64,000 bases of DNA from Quercus robur (lineage: Eukaryota; Streptophyta; Magnoliopsida; Fagales; Fagaceae): assembly GCF_932294415.1 (NCBI RefSeq), contig NC_065545.1, positions 41,020,327 through 41,084,326 on the forward strand, written 5' to 3'. Below are positions 20,502 through 32,291 of this stretch, piece after piece (position 1 is the stretch's first letter; each line of letters starts with the position of its first letter). Made by a program: the position numbers and the translations under genes. The notes under the pieces were generated by a model, which saw only the letters and a list, made by a program, of their open reading frames with translations, was not told where the DNA came from and searched no databases.

Positions 20502-23500
20502 TTACCGAGCTTCCAAAATTGAAGTTGTCATGTTATTTAGAGAACAAATTTCTGGCTCTCTCTTAGATGAACTCAAATCCTCGAAACCACTGGCAAATGA
20601 AAACACGGGTTTTTTTGGTGAAGGTAGAAGTGCAGGTTCCTTACTAAACATCGAGATCACATCTGATATGGTAGGCCTATCAGCTGCATTTTCTTGGATG
20701 CAAAGGAATGCTATGTTTATATAACTCAAAAGGACATTTACAGGAGGAGTATCTCCAAGGATTGGATCCATCAACTCCAACGACCTATTGCTTTTCCACA
20801 AATCCCACGCCTGAAGAAAATTTAGCATCAAAATTAAAAGCAAGTGTCATTTATGATGCGTTTAGCATAGTACACATCACAAATAAGAAGAACTGCAAAC
20901 TAAATTAAAGGAGCATTAGAAATGATCTTGGGTAAAACACCGAAAAGTAGCTACTTAGGTTTAGAGGAAACTCAATTTGACACTAGATATATAACTTTTA
21001 AATCAATATTACTGAATCAGAAGATAATCCTTTGAAAAGTCAAGAGATGGTATAATACACACACAGACTCAAATGGTTAAACACATTGTCTAAGCTTTTG
21101 TTAACTTAAAAGTAAGAGGGTCCATTACTCACATATCCAATAAGATTGATAGAGTCACTTTGATAGAAACCAGTATTCTTCTTGCCACTCAAGATCTCTA
21201 ACAATAATACTCCAAAACTAAAGATGTCAGATTTAATTGAGAAGAGGCCTTCCATTGCATATTCTGGGGACATATAGCCACTGTATTTCATTGTAAAACT
21301 AACTAGTTAGTAGCTTCATTGTGAATACTTTGTATTTATTACTGATATTTGCTATAGATACATACTTATGAATTATACTAAGTCCCCACTATTCGGTTGG
21401 TTGCTTGTGACCCATTCCCACAAAAAATTCTTGCCAATCCAAAATCTGATATCTTAGGATTCATGTCTTTATCCAACAAGATATTGCTAGCCTTCAAATC
21501 TCTGTGAATGATTTGTAACCTGGAATACTGATGGAGGTAAAGAAGCCCTTGAGCAATCCCTTCAATGATGTGAGTTCGGGTTGCCCAATCTATTATCCCA
21601 TGTCTAATTGGATCTGTCTCAATACCACATATAGATAGTAAGATAGAAGATAGGAAATAATTGGTAGGCATAATGTAAGCAGATGACTTCGAAAGTAATT
21701 AAGATTATGTTAAACTACATACCAAAAAGGAAATAATCTAAGCTTTTATTGGCAAATATTCATAGATCAAAATCTTTTCATCTCTTTCAATGCAGCAGCC
21801 AAGCAGTTTCACAAGATTCTTGTGTTGGAGTTTGGCTATAAGCATTGCCTCATTTTTCAGCTCTTCCCATCCTTGTCCAGATTTTCTTGAAAGTCTTTTT
21901 ACCGCTACTAATTGTCCATTCAGCAAGGATCCCTGAAAATAGTTCTTTTTTAGTTTTTTATTAAACCTTGGGATGAATCCACATCAAACAATTATTATAG
22001 GTTGGATGCTACTGTTAGAGGTATTAGGCTTACAATATAATAGGCCTCGCCCATGTATACCTAATACCTTTAACACCTAGCATCAGTTTCATGCAAGTAT
22101 TAGGACGTCAATTTTTGTGTTAAACGTTAGCATGTTGAATATTATATATTACTTCAGAATTTCTCTTCTAAGATCAATGTGGTTAGTTATTGAAACTTAC
22201 TTTGTAAACAGGTCCAAAACCACCCTCTCCAAGTTTATTTGAGGCACTGAAGTAATTAGTAGCAGTAGACACACTAGAAAAACTGAAGAGTGGAAGCTCC
22301 ATTTCCTTATTTCTACCTTTCCCAACCCTCTTCTTGTTGATTAGTCCTCGTTGTATAGCCCTGTTGGTGAAATCAAATGATATCAAGTCCTCCCCTGCTT
22401 GATCAAGAAGATAGTTCCGATTAGTCCAAGCTGTGTGGTCCTGTTTCTCAAATCAAATTATAACAAGTCCTCCCCTACTTAATCGTGAAGATGGTTCCTC
22501 TAATCTAATCCTAAAATGATTCATAAAAGCCGTCATGGCTCAAATAATAACTGAGTTCTGTTACATGGTTGCAGAGGAATATATACATATAATTTCAAAA
22601 GCATTTAATTGTTTTGTTGAAATCCTTGATGAGTTCTTATGCCGGCAGTTGGAAGTAAATGAATTGCTTGAGCCCACATATATTTACTTGCTTGAGTGGG
22701 CCTCTTCAGTCAGCAATACTTCGAACAACCACAAGTACATAATTTAACCCCTTTTTACATCAAATAAAATATATCAAGAGATTTACCAACACTCATATTT
22801 GCTTGTTATCTTTTAAATTTATCTTTTCGATTAGAATTAGACTCAATTGTATATGCCTCATTATGTTAATGAAAGTAAGTTCACTTCCAATGTTTTACTT
22901 TTCATGCAATTAGTTAATTGTAGTCTCAAGTTTTTTTTTTTTTTTGCAACTATGAATACTTCGAATTAGAATAGAGCATACCGACTTAGCCTTGAAAATG
23001 CTTGTTTTAAGTTCTTCACTTAGTCCTACTTATCGTATCAAAAGTAACTTAGCCCTCGAGGATAGAATGAGATGTAGCCTCGAAGTGCAAAATTTTCTAT
23101 CAAATAAACACACTTGCTGCAAGTACTAGAAGTGATTCAAGGTTGCACAAAATCTTGGTCTAGTGACATGGTTTGACTTGCATAACTCTTTCAAAAAAAC
23201 TGGTTTAGTGACACAGTTTGATTCTCCCATAAAAAAAAATAAAAATAAAAAAAAAATAAAAAAAAGGCTATACATCACAACTTTTCTTGTTCAACGATCT
23301 TATTAGCTGCTCTGTACGTTTATAGAAGTTATATCAAAGAACCTTGGTAAAATGACTTGCGTAATATTACCTTTGAAGTCTGACCTCTTACAAATGCAGT
23401 AAAGAATCAAGAGTACCCCAAAAGCTACGGCAATGGCAACCACAACTATCATTATCAGCTTCATCTTTTGCTTGTTTTTCACCTCTTTTTGATTGAATTT

Positions 23501-24918
23501 GCAATAGAAAAGCAAAAATAGTTTAGTAATGCAATAAAACTGACGGAAACAAAGATTTTAGCTTCAATGGCATGTCAAAATATGAATTAAAGAGCAACGA
23601 AGACTATAGGCACATTACCTTTCTCTGATGCAGACATTCGAATATATACATTCTGACTATCAACATCCATCCTGTTATTAGCTGCGATTTGTCTAATATC
23701 AATTAGATCCCCAAACCACATGGCACAGCCACTTATTCCGTATCTGATATTTGAGTTTGTAAAAGCCGTACAGTTACAGTTGTTCAAACATTTGTCTCTG
23801 CATTCCTCAAAATCCATGCTTTCTTCCACCCAAGAATCTGTAGAATCTGGCGATTTGAGTCCAACAAATTTAACAAACACAATTTTATCTTTATCCTGGC
23901 AGCTCAATTGCTTACTGCGTTCACATCCCTTATACCACTCTTTTGGGTTCCATGTTTGTAGTGATTTAGGCTTGAATCCTTCTACACATTGACAGACAGG
24001 TGACTCACCCATGATACAATTTCCATAAGCACCACATAAATTATAATTGTCACATTTGTCTTTTGGCAAATGTAACAACATGCTCCATTCTTTTTTTTCT
24101 TCAACCCACAAGTAGACCTCATACTGTGATTGGTTCAAAACTGCTCTTGTGATTACAGATTCTTGAATCATATCGAACTTGAAGTAAACCTCATCTTTGT
24201 TGTAGACATAAGTGAAGCTGTAATCCTGGGTGGACTTTAAATCTGGCATACCACTGAAAAAAAGGCCATTCCATGGGCCGGACCGGAAGTACTTCTGGGA
24301 GCCGGTCTTCATGACAAATTCAGGGTAATTATGAAGTTCAATCTCCCAGCTCAGTTCTCCAGGTGAGGGGTCATCTGAACTCTTCCATGAAGATAGATGC
24401 CGATTCAAACCAATCCTTAAGTCCCATCCAAGCTTCATCCCAGGTAGCCATGTATCAGAGGGATAGTCAAAGCTTTGCCACAAATAGCGTCCTGGGTTTC
24501 CTTCATTCTCTTCTCTTAATACTAGATTTCCAGAATCTAAAAGCTCAACAACTGGACTCCTTGCCTCTTTTGTTGAATTTGCCAACCAAGCAATAGTCGA
24601 ATTCTGGCTAAGAAGAATAAGGCTACCCGAACTGTTTAACATCAACACACCAGACGAGTCGCTAATTGGGTTGAGTCGGTTTGCTACCCAAACAACCGTT
24701 TTAACTGTGATATTGTTGTACCAAATTCCCAAGTAACGGTCAGTGGAATTACCGGGACTGAAGAACCCCATGACAAAGCCTCCATCTTTAGAGACCAAGG
24801 TTGTATTCTTAATGTCACTGAGGAATTGGGATTTAGTAATGCTATCAGCAGCATTCGAGAATACAAAGAATAAAATAAGCAAATTGGAACTCAACACCAC
24901 AAAAGCGAAGATGTCCAT
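20502..24918 (-). CDS. G-type lectin S-receptor-like serine/threonine kinase (one-base frameshift)
   Basis: Plasma-membrane receptor kinase of the S-domain family. Minus-strand exons, all with GT-AG introns in consistent phase: 24918-23619, 23484-23371, 22394-22201, 21932-21723, 21613-21379, 21280-21133, 20810-20502. This is the usual seven-exon plan, about 836 residues if the lost base is counted. Exon 1 carries a signal peptide (about 1-23), the B-lectin domain ([28 protein letters not shown]), the S-locus glycoprotein and EGF-like cysteines ([13 protein letters not shown]), and a PAN domain ([10 protein letters not shown]). Exon 2 holds the membrane segment. The kinase has [36 protein letters not shown] and MSPEYAMEG, and the tail is of the DUF3403 type. 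Exon 4 is 210 bases where phase requires 211. Near 21748-21751 the minus strand reads CCAATAAAAGC where CCAAATAAAAGC restores [10 protein letters not shown]. As written the protein ends after EYLPIKA, before the catalytic loop. It is either a recent pseudogene or a base error in an A run. Confidence 0.92.
22341..22498 (-). repeat. Tandem duplication across the exon 3 splice acceptor
   Basis: Bases 22341-22419 and 22420-22498 are two diverged copies of a 79-base unit, both starting attagtcc and containing aagtcctcccct and gaagat followed by ggttcc or agttcc. The unit contains the acceptor of kinase-gene exon 3 and its first codons. The upstream copy keeps an AG acceptor (minus strand attaagtag before GGGAGGACTTG), but the frame behind it meets TAA after four codons. 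Confidence 0.8.
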
Positions 24919-24944
24919 TGCTTGCTGGTCTTAAATCTCCTAAC

Positions 24945-25180
24945 TAACCCAGTTTTAAAAATCGGACTAGACCACCCGGTCCGATCGGTTCAATCGAGAA
25001 TCAGTTAATAATTTGGTTCAGTTATGAGTAAAAATCGAAAATCAATAAAAAATCAGAAATAATCAGGAACCGGCTGGTTCAACTGCAAAAATTGGGAACT
25101 AGTATGGTTGAACTGGTTATTGGTCAGTTGGGTTGAAAACCAAAACTAACCTAAAAACACTCACACCTCTCTTAGTCTCT
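24945..25180. repeat. CGGTT/GGTTCA-rich degenerate repeat
   Basis: Just upstream of the receptor-kinase start, words such as ccggtccgatcggttcaa, accggctggttcaac and gaactggttattggtca recur in both orientations. This is the look of a small inverted-repeat transposon. The ends were not fixed. It occupies the region where the core promoter of the minus-strand gene would lie. Confidence 0.45.
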
Positions 25181-25269
25181 CTCTCACTCTCATTTTTTCC
25201 CCCCTCAAAGCTAGCTTTTTGGAGCTGTGATCCTACCAATGTGTCACAAATCTTTAGAGAAAGAGGGAA

Positions 25270-26692
25270 AACATACCTATAGACACAGTGAGAGAAAGAC
25301 CTGGGCTTATTTGGATTTGGAGAGGAGAGACCATAATCAATACATTCATTTGCCTCAATCCATTTGAAACCGTGTGGCCAGATATTTTACTTTTTTTCCT
25401 TAAAGAATTAGATAACAGAGGATTGATTTTTGACTTTAGTGAAGTGTTGCTTTTGTGAAGCGTGACAACACTGTAGTAGTGAAGTGTTGCTTTTTATATT
25501 CATGGATCAAAACCTAGCCATATGAGATCATTTAATCCCCACTATCCAATCTTTAATGTGATCCACTTGTCAATATGTCACAATGAGAGCAAGACCTGGG
25601 CTTATTTGGATTTGTGAGGGGAGACCACAATCAATACATACATTCGCCTCAATCCATTTGAAACCGTGTGGCCAGATATTTTACTTTTTTTTTTTTTTTT
25701 TTAAAGAATCAGATAACAGAGGATTGATTTTTTACTTTAGTGAACTGTTGCTTTTGTGAAGAGTGACGGCACTATAGTAGTGAAGTGTTGCTTTTTTATA
25801 TTCATGGATCAAAACCTAGCCATATAAGATCATTTAATCCCCACTATCCAATCTTTAATGTGATCCCTATCAATATGTCACAGTGAGAGAAAGACTTGGG
25901 CTTATTTGGATGTGGAGAGGAGAGACCACAATCAATACATACATTCGCCTTAATCCATTTGAAACTGTGTGGCCAGATATTTTACTTTTTTTTTTTCTTA
26001 AAGAATCAGGTAACAGAGGATTGATTTTTGACTTTAGTGAAGTGTTGCTTTTGTGAACAGTGACGGCACTGTAGTAGTGAAGTGTTGCTTTTTATATTCA
26101 TGGATCAAAACCTAGCCATATGAGATCATTTAATCCCCACTATCCAATCTTTAATGTGATCCACCTGTCAATATGTCACAATGAGAGAAAGACTGGGCTT
26201 ATTTGGATTTGGAGAGGAGAGACCACAATCAATACATACATTCACCTCAATCCATTTGAAATCGTGTGGTCAGATATTTTACTTTTTTTTTTTTCTTCTT
26301 AAAGAATTAGATAACAGAGGATTGATTTTTGACTTTAGTGAAGTGTTGCTTTTGTGAAGAGTGATGTCACTGTAGTAGTGAAGTGTTGCTTTTTATATTC
26401 ATGGATCAAAACCTAGCCATATGAGATCATTTAATCCCCACTATCCAATCTTTAATGTGATCCACCTGTCAATATGTCACAGTGAGAGAAAGACCTGGGC
26501 TTATTTGGATTTGTGAGGAGAGACCACAATCAATACATACATTCGCCTCAATCCATTTGAAACCGTGTGGCCAGATATTTTACTTTTTTTTTTTTTAAAG
26601 AATCAGATAATAGAGGATTGATTTTTGACTTTAGTGAAGTGTTGCTTTTGTGAAGAGTGACGGCACTATAGTAGTGAAGTGTTGCTTTTTAT
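25270..26692. repeat. 298-base tandem repeat, 4.7 copies
   Basis: The phrase agacctgggcttatttgga recurs with its core at 25301, 25596, 25896, 26194 and 26495, giving periods of 295, 300, 298 and 301. Each copy carries accacaatcaatacatacat, catttgaaaccgtgtggcca, a T run of variable length, aacagaggattgattttt, the doubled agtgaagtgttgctttt, and ggatcaaaacctagccatat. The last copy stops after the doubled motif. The copies are highly alike; most changes are in the T run. The array lies 350-1780 bases upstream of the receptor-kinase start codon and has no coding potential. Confidence 0.95.
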
Positions 26693-26952
26693 ACTCACAA
26701 GTTCCACATGCATCATGTTGAGCTAGAATACTGATTAGATGTGCACAGTCTAAGCATTCATCTTTAGAAATGATGTGTTCCAATCAAAACAAGAACCTGT
26801 CAATAAGAAAGACAAGTTGCACTAAAATGGCCATGCGTGTCACATTGTCAGCTTGACGGAGGTGGAAAAACAAGTTCAGTGCAAGAAAAACATAAACAAA
26901 ACAAAATGCTATCATGTAAAGTAAGTCTAAAACAATATACTTTACCAAATTC

Positions 26953-27283
26953 ATGCATTTCTTAGTTAATGTAGATAGAAGAACAGTATTACTGCATTAT
27001 TATTATTATTATTTGCTAAGTAACGAATGAGACAGTAATTTTTTTTTTTTTTTTTTGTCAATCATTATTCGTCTTAGCCCATCACATATTGGATCTTTTT
27101 TACCATTCAAGTTTTGATGCAGAAGTTAAGATCCAATATGTTATGGGCTAAGACGAATAATGATTGGCAAAAAAAAAAAAAAAAAAATACTGTCTCATTC
27201 GTTACTTAGCAAAAAAATAAAAATAAAAAATAATAATAATACAGTAATACTGTTCTTCTATCTACATTAACTAAGAAATGCAT
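26953..27283. repeat. Long near-perfect inverted repeat (hairpin)
   Basis: The left arm 26953-27097 and right arm 27128-27283 are reverse complements over their whole length, with a 30-base spacer. Shared pieces include tgcatttcttagttaatgta, gatagaagaacagtattact, gctaagtaacgaatgagaca and atcattattcgtcttagccc. Differences are mainly in the lengths of the T/A run and of the TTA microsatellite. An RNA from either strand would fold into a hairpin of about 145 pairs. Confidence 0.95.
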
Positions 27284-29053
27284 CAAATACTGTTCTATAT
27301 AATTAGGAAACAACTATCATTTGATCCCAAATTTATTAGTAATTAGCAAAAATCTTAGCTAAAATGTTTTATTATTATTATTATTAATATTTTGAGAATC
27401 AGCTAAAATGTTATTAACCTTGTATTGCATTGGATCGTTACACTAATTAAGTTGACATGCCTTTAACCCTTATCATAATTAAGGAAAACAATAGTTATAT
27501 CTATGTTATATCTAAAAGGATTGGTCATAATTGGAACTTCTATATTATATAATTCATAAATATTGGATATATGAATCAGCACACATTCTCATAATAGCTT
27601 TACATATTTAAATCCAATCAACTCAACTCATACATCCATGTTCTATTCGGTAGAAAAAATAATAATAATAAAATAGAAATAATCTTTCGGAGAGGTGGCC
27701 TGGCCGCCCGAGTGGTTGATAGCTCCGCACGTACTTTAGAACCTAATTAAGATTATATTTGCTTATAACTTATTCTTATTCATGTTTGTTTAGTGACGGT
27801 TTCTTTTTTTAGTAAGTCTTTAGAATATCTTACTGTACTCTCCTAATTCAAGGGCTAGGTTCCTTGAGTTTAACCAACACATTCGCATGAATATGTTATT
27901 CTTTTCCATCCCTCTTTAATATGCTATTCTTTTACTGACATTCTTTGATATTCATTATTAATGCTTCAATCACCATTCAAGACCTATGTTCCAATTTCCA
28001 TATGCCTATATGAATCTTATTCTTGGACTAACTTCTTCACTACATCTAAGCACATATGTACCGCGTCTTATAGGAAATGCCCTAGCTATCCTTTGCCCAC
28101 TTTTCACTGCATGCATCCAAGCTTTGATGCAGTATGTCGCTAGTTGGAGACTCCCAACGAGTATTTGTAGTGAATCTATTCATAATAGACTGACCAAATT
28201 TTATTTTAATTGTACAGTTGTTATAGTGTTCATAGAAGTATTAACTTTCAACCATATTGGAATATTATTTGCTGTAAAAAATTTAATACTGTGGATTATA
28301 CTTTAAAACTTAATTAACAAATATATATATATATATATATATATTTTAAGAAAAATGCTATTTCCACAAAATTTTCCTAAAAAATCTCAAGTGTCAAGTT
28401 GTTATTTGCTTTTATTGGTGGACAATAAAGTAAGTTCAGTAGTCAAATTAAAAACCTATAATAATTTGCCACTATAAATTTGTTGTGAAAGTGTTGTAAA
28501 CGTAGCATTTCTCTATTTTAACATATTTTCATAGCAAATCTCTATTAAATTAAAAATCTATAACAACCTACCATATAGAATTTATTGTGAAAATGTTGTG
28601 AAAATATTGTGGATGTAGTATTTCTCTATTTTAAGTTTTGTACATGATAAGCAATAACATTTTTGAAAAATACGTGTATATAACTTTATTAGTTTATTAT
28701 GTGATATAGTATGCATATTTCACTTTGCATAATGTATATACAATACAAAAATATGATTGTGTGATGCCTAGCTGAAAACATTTTCTTATGACTCATGGCC
28801 ACGAGGGTTACTTTTAATTAAGAATTTAAGATAGACAGACTCTACAACTGAAAGAGTTTATGTGCTTTTGAGCTTAAGAAAGAAGGTGCTTTAACTTACT
28901 TAAATGTCATTTCAAGGTCATTTTCCTTTATGAATTTTTCTCTTTAGGTTCCTTCAACTTTTTGTTAGTGGACAGTCATATACTAGCGAGTATCAGTTGA
29001 GTGGAGGGGCCAAACCTTTCTTAGTTGATTCTAAAAATAAATAAATAAATAAT
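27284..29053. other. Intergenic AT-rich DNA
   Basis: Holds a TA microsatellite at 28320-28345, a TTA tract near 27370-27390 and two related copies of attgtgaaagtgttgtgaa-type text (28480-28510, 28577-28610). Short open frames near 27960-28306 show no recognisable family. No gene is supported. Confidence 0.5.
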
Positions 29054-29060
29054 AAAATCT

Positions 29061-30175
29061 AGGCGAAAACACCATTTTGGGGTCACGGTCAATTTGGTCC
29101 TTACATTTTAGTAGCAGTCAATTTGGTTTATATTATTTTTAAGTTGGAGTCAATTTGGTCCCTACCGTTAACTTACTAATGGAAAATGCCTACGTGGCAA
29201 ATGGTTTGTCTTGTTGGCGCACACGTGGCTAATATAATAATATATTTAAATATTTAAAAAGCCATCTAAACATTTTAATTTTTAAAAAATCCATGTCAAA
29301 AAAAAAAAATGAAAAGATTAATTGAAAGAAAAAAAATATTATTCTTTATACGAATCCACAATTTCTTTTATTTTCTTTTGTATTCTTAAAACTTTTCTTA
29401 GCTTCCAAACACTATTCCCAGCAACTCAACAATCTAAAACTAAACAAATTATTTAACCCAAAAAAAATCGCACCACAGAACAAGCGGTGAGGTAAAAGTA
29501 AAGTAAAACGGCAAAAACTAAAAGGCAGGCTTACTGCGAAAAAGTAGGGTAACCCTTCATTGGCCCTTACCCATCGGCAGCAACATCTGAGTAATTCAAA
29601 AATGTAAAAAAACAAAACACTATCCAATCAAACATGGCCAACTCATATATAGATTTTTTCGAGTCCCTTTTCTATTTTGTGAGTTGCCCATATATATAGG
29701 ACACAAAAAAAGGCTGAACCAAACCATCACTTTTGTTTTCAGAACCTTTCCTTAACAGGCCTGTGTCTTCATAAACGCTTTGCCTGCACTTTGTATTTGC
29801 TGGGAATAGTGTTTGGAAGCTAAGAAAAGTTTTTAAGAATACAAAAGAAAATAAAAGAAATTGAGGATTGTTATAAAAAATAATATATATTTTTTTCAAT
29901 TAATCCTTTTTTTTTTTACATGGATTTTTTAAAAAGTAAAATGCTTAGGCGGCTTTTTAAATATTTAAATATATTATTATATTATTATATTTGCTACGTG
30001 TGCGCCAACAAGACAAACCATTTGCCACGTAGGCATTTTCCGTTAGTAAGTTAACGGTAGGGACCAAATTGATTAAAACTTAAAAATAACAGGGACCAAA
30101 TTGACTGCTACTAAAATGTAGGGACCAAATTGACTATAACCCTAAAATATAGGGACTAAAATGGTGTTTTCGCCT
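29061..30175. mobile_element. MULE-like element with 360-380-base terminal inverted repeats
   Basis: The left arm 29061-29424 (starting aggcgaaaacaccatttt) and right arm 29797-30175 (ending aaaatggtgttttcgcct) are reverse complements. Shared internal pieces include ccctaccgttaacttacta, tgcctacgtggcaaatggtt and ttagcttccaaacactattc. The direct repeat aaaatct flanks both ends (29054-29060 and 30176-30182) and fits a target-site duplication. The 370-base centre shows no transposase. Long inverted repeats with a short AT-rich duplication suggest a Mutator-like non-autonomous element; the superfamily is an inference. Confidence 0.85.
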
Positions 30176-30182
30176 AAAATCT

Positions 30183-31180
30183 AAGTTATATAGAGTATTC
30201 GAAATGTTTGCAATTTTTTTTAATTTTTTTTAGTTTTAATGATGAGTAAATTTTCAAGGTAGGGTCATCTTGTGTAACCACCCTTCTCCTGTAAACCCCA
30301 AATGCACAATCTTGCTAACAAGAACTGTGTATCAGGTAATCTCAGAACTTGAACTACCTCATGGGGTTCCCATTTCCCAAGAGGCAACCAATTGTATTTG
30401 CAAAATTGAACGTAATAAGGGGATGTTTGGTTCGTTGTAATGTGTCCTTAATATGATGCATATTGAGAATCTTTCTACAATATTCTTAGCGTTGGGGACC
30501 AAATTTACTTGGTTTGATGGCACATTAGTGCATCCATTTTCCTGCTCCTTGTCTTTGGGCATTACAGGTTTACGTGGCTTAAATTGTTAAATGCTGCAAG
30601 CAATACATAAAACCGTGAAATGCATTTGCTAATCAAACAAATAAAAGAAAATATATTGAAATTTGAACAATAAAATAGCAAAAATAAAAGAAAACTATTA
30701 TTTTAAGTTGCATGTCTTGTAAGGTCGAGCTTCTATCAAAACAAACACTGTATAAATTATTAAAATAAATAATGAAAATAATTTTATTTATTTTTTATAG
30801 CTTTTTGCAACTGATTTCAATTGGAGTAGTAATTTAAAATTTTTAAAATTTTTGGTAACAGTTCGATACCACCATTGCCTTTAATCCTTATCATCATAGT
30901 CACCACCACTACCCAACACTACCACCATCATCACATCACAGCTTGCCTCCACCACTGTTACTACTACAACTATGACCTCCATTGTTGCTAATACCACTAC
31001 CTCCACCTCTACAGCCACTATGACTACATAAAATACTAATGGTTTTCCAAACACCAACTTCATGTTCACAAGTTTAATGACTCAAGTAAGCGTTAGTCCC
31101 CTCTCCCCTTGTGTGTATGTGTGTTAAAATACTTAGTATTCTAAAAAAAAAAAAAAAAAGTAAGCGTTGATCACATATAC

Positions 31181-31187
<7 letters not shown>
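30183..31187. other. Intergenic, with CCACCA/TACTAC-rich low-complexity stretch
   Basis: At 30885-31025 the plus strand is built of caccaccactaccac- and actactacaac-like triplets. The rest is AT-rich. No gene is recognised. Confidence 0.45.
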
Positions 31188-31216
<29 letters not shown>

Positions 31217-31218
<2 letters not shown>

Positions 31219-31611
31219 TTGGGTTCAAGTTACACCTGATTTAACTTTAAGTAATGTTACAGCACTCAATAACTTGTTATAAAATTCATATTTTGAAAAT
31301 CTCACCGTTGAATTACATGTTTTATATGTTTTTAATATTCTTGCCAAGTTTCATGTCAATTGGATGTTATTTACTATTCGATCCATAAATTCATATTTTA
31401 TGCATTATTTTGAACTACAAAAATTTGAATTTAAACAATTGATTAATAACATAACTATTAATCTTTGATCACCATGAAAATTTGCAAGCATGAAGAATAT
31501 ATGAAGATGATGCAATCTAACGGTGGATTTATCAAAATTTACATCGAATTAAAAAATATTGAGTGATGTAATATTGTTTAGAGTTACATCAGGTATAACT
31601 TGAACCCAACC
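31217..31611. mobile_element. MITE with 35-base terminal inverted repeats
   Basis: The left end ggttgggttcaagttacacc continues tgatttaactttaa. The right end is its reverse complement with a few changes (gttacatcaggtataact followed by tgaacccaacc). Both ends sit in TATATA sequence, consistent with a TA-type target. The inside is non-coding and AT-rich. A diverged relative lies at 32017-32291. Confidence 0.85.
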
Positions 31612-31619
31612 CTATATAT

Positions 31620-32016
31620 ATAGGCAAAACTTAAATACAGTACCTTAAATACTATTACTTAGGTTCCCCCTCTTCAATTTTTGCCATCTATCTAGTTTAT
31701 TGACTTACACAAACAACATTAAAATACTTTTTCTTTATGCTTTTTTTTTTTCTTAATCTTTTATTCCCCCTGTCCTGTGAGAGAATAGAGAACCCCATGG
31801 CATCAGCATCAAATTCAGATCTTTCCTACTTCTCACCCTCAATCCAAACCAATTGAAGCCAACAAAGGGTAAGAAGGACCAATGGGTGAAAGATAAGAAG
31901 AAGAAGGTAAGGGATGGGAAGGATAAGATGAAGAGGAAGAAGTGGGAGCAGTGATTTGGGAAAGATGGAGAGGGATTACCTATAGAAGATTGAAGAGATT
32001 TTGCAAATCAATATAT
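31620..32016. other. Intergenic, purine-rich in part
   Basis: AT- and T-rich to about 31760, then a purine-rich stretch (31850-31980) of aagaagaag and gatgaggaag type. No coding region is supported. Confidence 0.4.
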
Positions 32017-32291
32017 GAGTTGGGTTTAGAGCTACACCCGGTGTAATTCTAAACATTTTAACAACATATAATAACTTTTTATTGAATTAATATTTCATAA
32101 ATCTCACTTTTGGATTACATGCTCTCCATGTTATTAACACGCATACAAAGTTTTGTGCCAATTAGATGCAATTTACTATTGGATCGGGAAACTCATCTTT
32201 TATGCACAATTTTAAATACGAAAAATTTTAAATTTAAACACTTGATCGATGACATAGTTATTGATCTTAGATTATTTTGAAATTTTGCAAA
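32017..32291. mobile_element. Truncated relative of the 31217 MITE
   Basis: Starts gagttgggtttagagctac and follows the same internal order as the first element (ttactattgg for ttactattcg, aaacacttgatcgatgac for aacaattgattaataac). The match ends at ttttgcaa near 32290, where a different sequence begins. About 100 bases, including the right inverted repeat, are missing. Confidence 0.7.

Noticed and set aside
25270-26692. CRISPR-like array
   Set aside because: The 298-base units are continuous without variable spacers, and the DNA is plant nuclear; it is an ordinary tandem repeat.
27694-27735. tRNA-like phrase (gtggcctggccgcccgagtggttgatagctccg)
   Set aside because: It resembles the D-arm of a Ser/Leu tRNA, but no acceptor stem, anticodon arm or T-arm follows.
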